This document shows, piece by piece, positions 62,504 to 64,000 of a stretch of 64,000 nucleotides of DNA (within the stretch, counting starts at the first letter, position 1; each line of letters begins with the position of its first letter). The notes beneath the pieces are model-generated. The model was not told the origin of the DNA, did not search any database, and saw only the letters and a list, made by a program, of their open reading frames with translations. The translations under genes were made by a program, and so were the position numbers. The DNA is from a bacterium (lineage in GTDB: Bacteria; Desulfobacterota; Deferrisomatia; Deferrisomatales; Deferrisomataceae), in contig JALUTY010000098.1 of the NCBI GenBank assembly GCA_027021615.1, forward strand, positions 32,304-96,303, in the 5' to 3' direction.

Positions 62504-64000
62504 CTACGGCGAGTTCCAGGTGTTCGTCCCGTCGGAGATGGACTCCAGCACCGGATCGATCATCCGAAGCTCCAGCTCGCTCTCGCTCTGGTCCACGAAC
62601 ACCCGGGCCGTGGCCTGGGGGCTCGTGCGGCCCGCCTCCACCACGGTGGTGGTGAGGAACGGGAACGCGGTGGGGTCCGAGCCGCCCACTCGCACGCGGA
62701 AGTCCACGAGATTCCGCTGGGCCGGGTCCACCTCCGGGTACTTCGTGCTGAGATCGGAGGGGGCGGCCTGGGTCTGTCCCCCGGGTACCGCGACGATCAC
62801 GAGGGGCCCGAACGCCGGCCTCATGCGCAGGTAGAACGGGGCGCTCCGGTCCTGCCCGGCCACCTGGACCGTGGCCCCCCCTCCCTTGCGGCTCGCCCGG
62901 GCGTTGGCCCGGGCCAGGATCCGGGCCGTACGCAGGTCCAGATCGGACCGGGTCAGCCGGGCGAGCCACGCCACCCGGGCCCCGGCCTGGGGGTCGCCCT
63001 GCACCGCGTTCTCCGGGATCACCAGGGCCACCTGGTCCAGGGCGTAGGCGTGGGACGTATGGTTGGCCGAGTAGTTCTCCGGGGCTATGGAGTCGTTGAT
63101 CACGTTGGCCAGCACCCCGGCGAGGAACCCGGCCGTGAGCTGGGTGCCGCTCACCTCGAACCGGAAGGACTCGGGAGCCTGGGTGAACACGCCGAAGGGC
63201 TTCTTCACCGGAACCCGCTCGAGCGCGCCCGCCCGGTAGAGGAGCGCCTTGCCGGTGTCCTGGTCGAGCACGGCGTTCACCGTGAGCCTCTCCCAGACGC
63301 GGGGGAACACCTCCTCCAGGCCCTCCTGGGCGAGGATCCCTGGCGGCGCCCCCTGGGCCGTGCTCACCAAAGAGGCCATGGCGTGGTCCGGGAGGCCCTT
63401 GCCGGTGCTGGGGTTCATGGCCTGGTTGTCCCAGATCTGGAACGCCGCGGCCACCCCGGCGGAGGCCAGAACCCCGGCCGGGCCGGCCGCGGTGAGCATG
63501 GCGCCCACGGCCGCCGCCCCCACGGACACGACCACCTTGGCCGTGGAGGCCTTGAGGGCCGCCTCGGCGTCCACCCGGGTGGTCAGCCGGATGTCGTCGT
63601 CCCGAACCACCTGGGGGTAGCGGCTCAGCACCAGCGGCGCCCTGAGGGTGGCTTCGACCAGGGGCTGGCCGCTCGGGTCCGTCGGGTCGGTGGTGAACTC
63701 GAAGGCCGCGTTCGGCCCCCCGAGGTGGAACGCGGTGCGGATCACGTCCCGTCCGTCCAGGTCCTTGGAGAAGGTGACCACCCGGCCGGCGGCGGCCGAG
63801 TCCGCGCGCACCGCCTCCTCGCCGATCGTGTCGCCCAGGTCCGAGATCTGACCCGTGCGCAGGTAGCCGCAGTCGAGCCCGGGGGTGTCCACCCCGGGGG
63901 TTCGGGCTATCACCTGGTACCGGGTGCCCGCGAACCGTCCTCCCGAGGCGCCGCCCTGCTGATACAGAAGGCCGCTGTCGAGCATCGTGTCGGGCGGAGC
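62504..64000 (-). CDS. Large hypothetical protein (partial, 5' end outside window)
   Basis: At least 498 residues, open to the window's right edge; an in-frame ATG at 63985 is inside the frame and need not be the start. It has no recognised domain. A hydrophobic, alanine-rich segment (about residues 150-190 counted from that ATG, KVVVSVGAAAVGAMLTAAGPAGVLASAG) could be a membrane hairpin or a glycine-zipper-like element. The rest is beta-rich with many Asp-Pro and Thr-Val pairs, and the C-terminus is hydrophilic (ELRMIDPVLES...). The last part (FVDQSESELELR) is consistent with an immunoglobulin-like fold. Secretion cannot be judged without the N-terminus. Function unknown. Confidence 0.7.
   Translation of the reverse strand, partial: APPDTMLDSGLLYQQGGASGGRFAGTRYQVIARTPGVDTPGLDCGYLRTGQISDLGDTIGEEAVRADSAAAGRVVTFSKDLDGRDVIRTAFHLGGPNAAFEFTTDPTDPSGQPLVEATLRAPLVLSRYPQVVRDDDIRLTTRVDAEAALKASTAKVVVSVGAAAVGAMLTAAGPAGVLASAGVAAAFQIWDNQAMNPSTGKGLPDHAMASLVSTAQGAPPGILAQEGLEEVFPRVWERLTVNAVLDQDTGKALLYRAGALERVPVKKPFGVFTQAPESFRFEVSGTQLTAGFLAGVLANVINDSIAPENYSANHTSHAYALDQVALVIPENAVQGDPQAGARVAWLARLTRSDLDLRTARILARANARASRKGGGATVQVAGQDRSAPFYLRMRPAFGPLVIVAVPGGQTQAAPSDLSTKYPEVDPAQRNLVDFRVRVGGSDPTAFPFLTTTVVEAGRTSPQATARVFVDQSESELELRMIDPVLESISDGTNTWNSP

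Overview
The window is GC-rich (roughly two thirds G+C by eye), densely coded DNA from what looks like an anaerobic, respiring, motile Gram-negative bacterium of the old Deltaproteobacteria. The signs are a non-decarboxylating-type glutaryl-CoA dehydrogenase beside a Na+-pumping decarboxylase, IorAB, a TRAP transporter, outer-membrane multiheme c-type cytochromes, flagellar genes and a DVU0524-type protein. A Deferrisoma- or Desulfuromonas-like Fe(III) reducer would fit. That placement is inference from gene content; there is no rRNA in the window.

Layout. 1-12.8 kb (+): a catabolic block with the decarboxylase beta subunit (cut by the window edge), a biotinyl carrier, an acyl-CoA dehydrogenase, an acyl-CoA ligase, a thiolase-like enzyme, IorAB, a DctPQM TRAP transporter and a tandem Usp protein. 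It reads as uptake, CoA activation and oxidation of aromatic or dicarboxylic acids. 12.9-16.3 kb: a Roadblock protein and a pseudouridine synthase (-), then an EF-hand lipoprotein and an outer-membrane barrel (+). 16.3-27.8 kb (+): glycogen metabolism, with a GH13+GH133 debranching fusion, a stand-alone glycogen-binding domain, glgA, a eukaryote-like glgB and glgP. 27.8-32.6 kb (-): flagellar genes (PilZ, fliN/Y, fliM, fliA, DVU0524-like, FlgN-like) with a back-to-back terminator and sigma-28-type promoter. 32.7-40.4 kb: a small cysteine protein, yaiI, an orphan molybdopterin enzyme, a 31-residue CxxC micro-ORF, aconitase and a FetAB-type ABC pair. 40.5-50.7 kb (+): a porin-cytochrome conduit (barrel, 11-heme cytochrome, 24-heme lipoprotein built of three octaheme modules) preceded by a sigma-54-type promoter and followed by a PhnD-like binding protein, a histidine kinase and a sigma-54 activator. 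51-54 kb: acetyl-CoA synthetase and an EamA transporter. 54-62.4 kb (+): an OmpR/HK pair, a broken transporter, a CopR/CusR-like operator, then a membrane-lipid cassette (YkgJ-like, PAP2, cardiolipin synthase, a DedA-metallophosphatase fusion, a second PAP2). 62.5 kb to the end (-): a large unrecognised protein cut by the window edge.

The gaps between genes carry two repeat families: an element of about 190-230 bp with 17-18 bp terminal inverted repeats (two copies plus a short deleted one), and 7-bp-period arrays of NGACCGN units at five loci. The most notable systems are the 24-heme conduit with its apparent dedicated three-component regulator, and the phosphatase/DedA lipid cassette with its putative operator. 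No tRNA, rRNA, CRISPR array, insertion sequence or intact prophage was seen.
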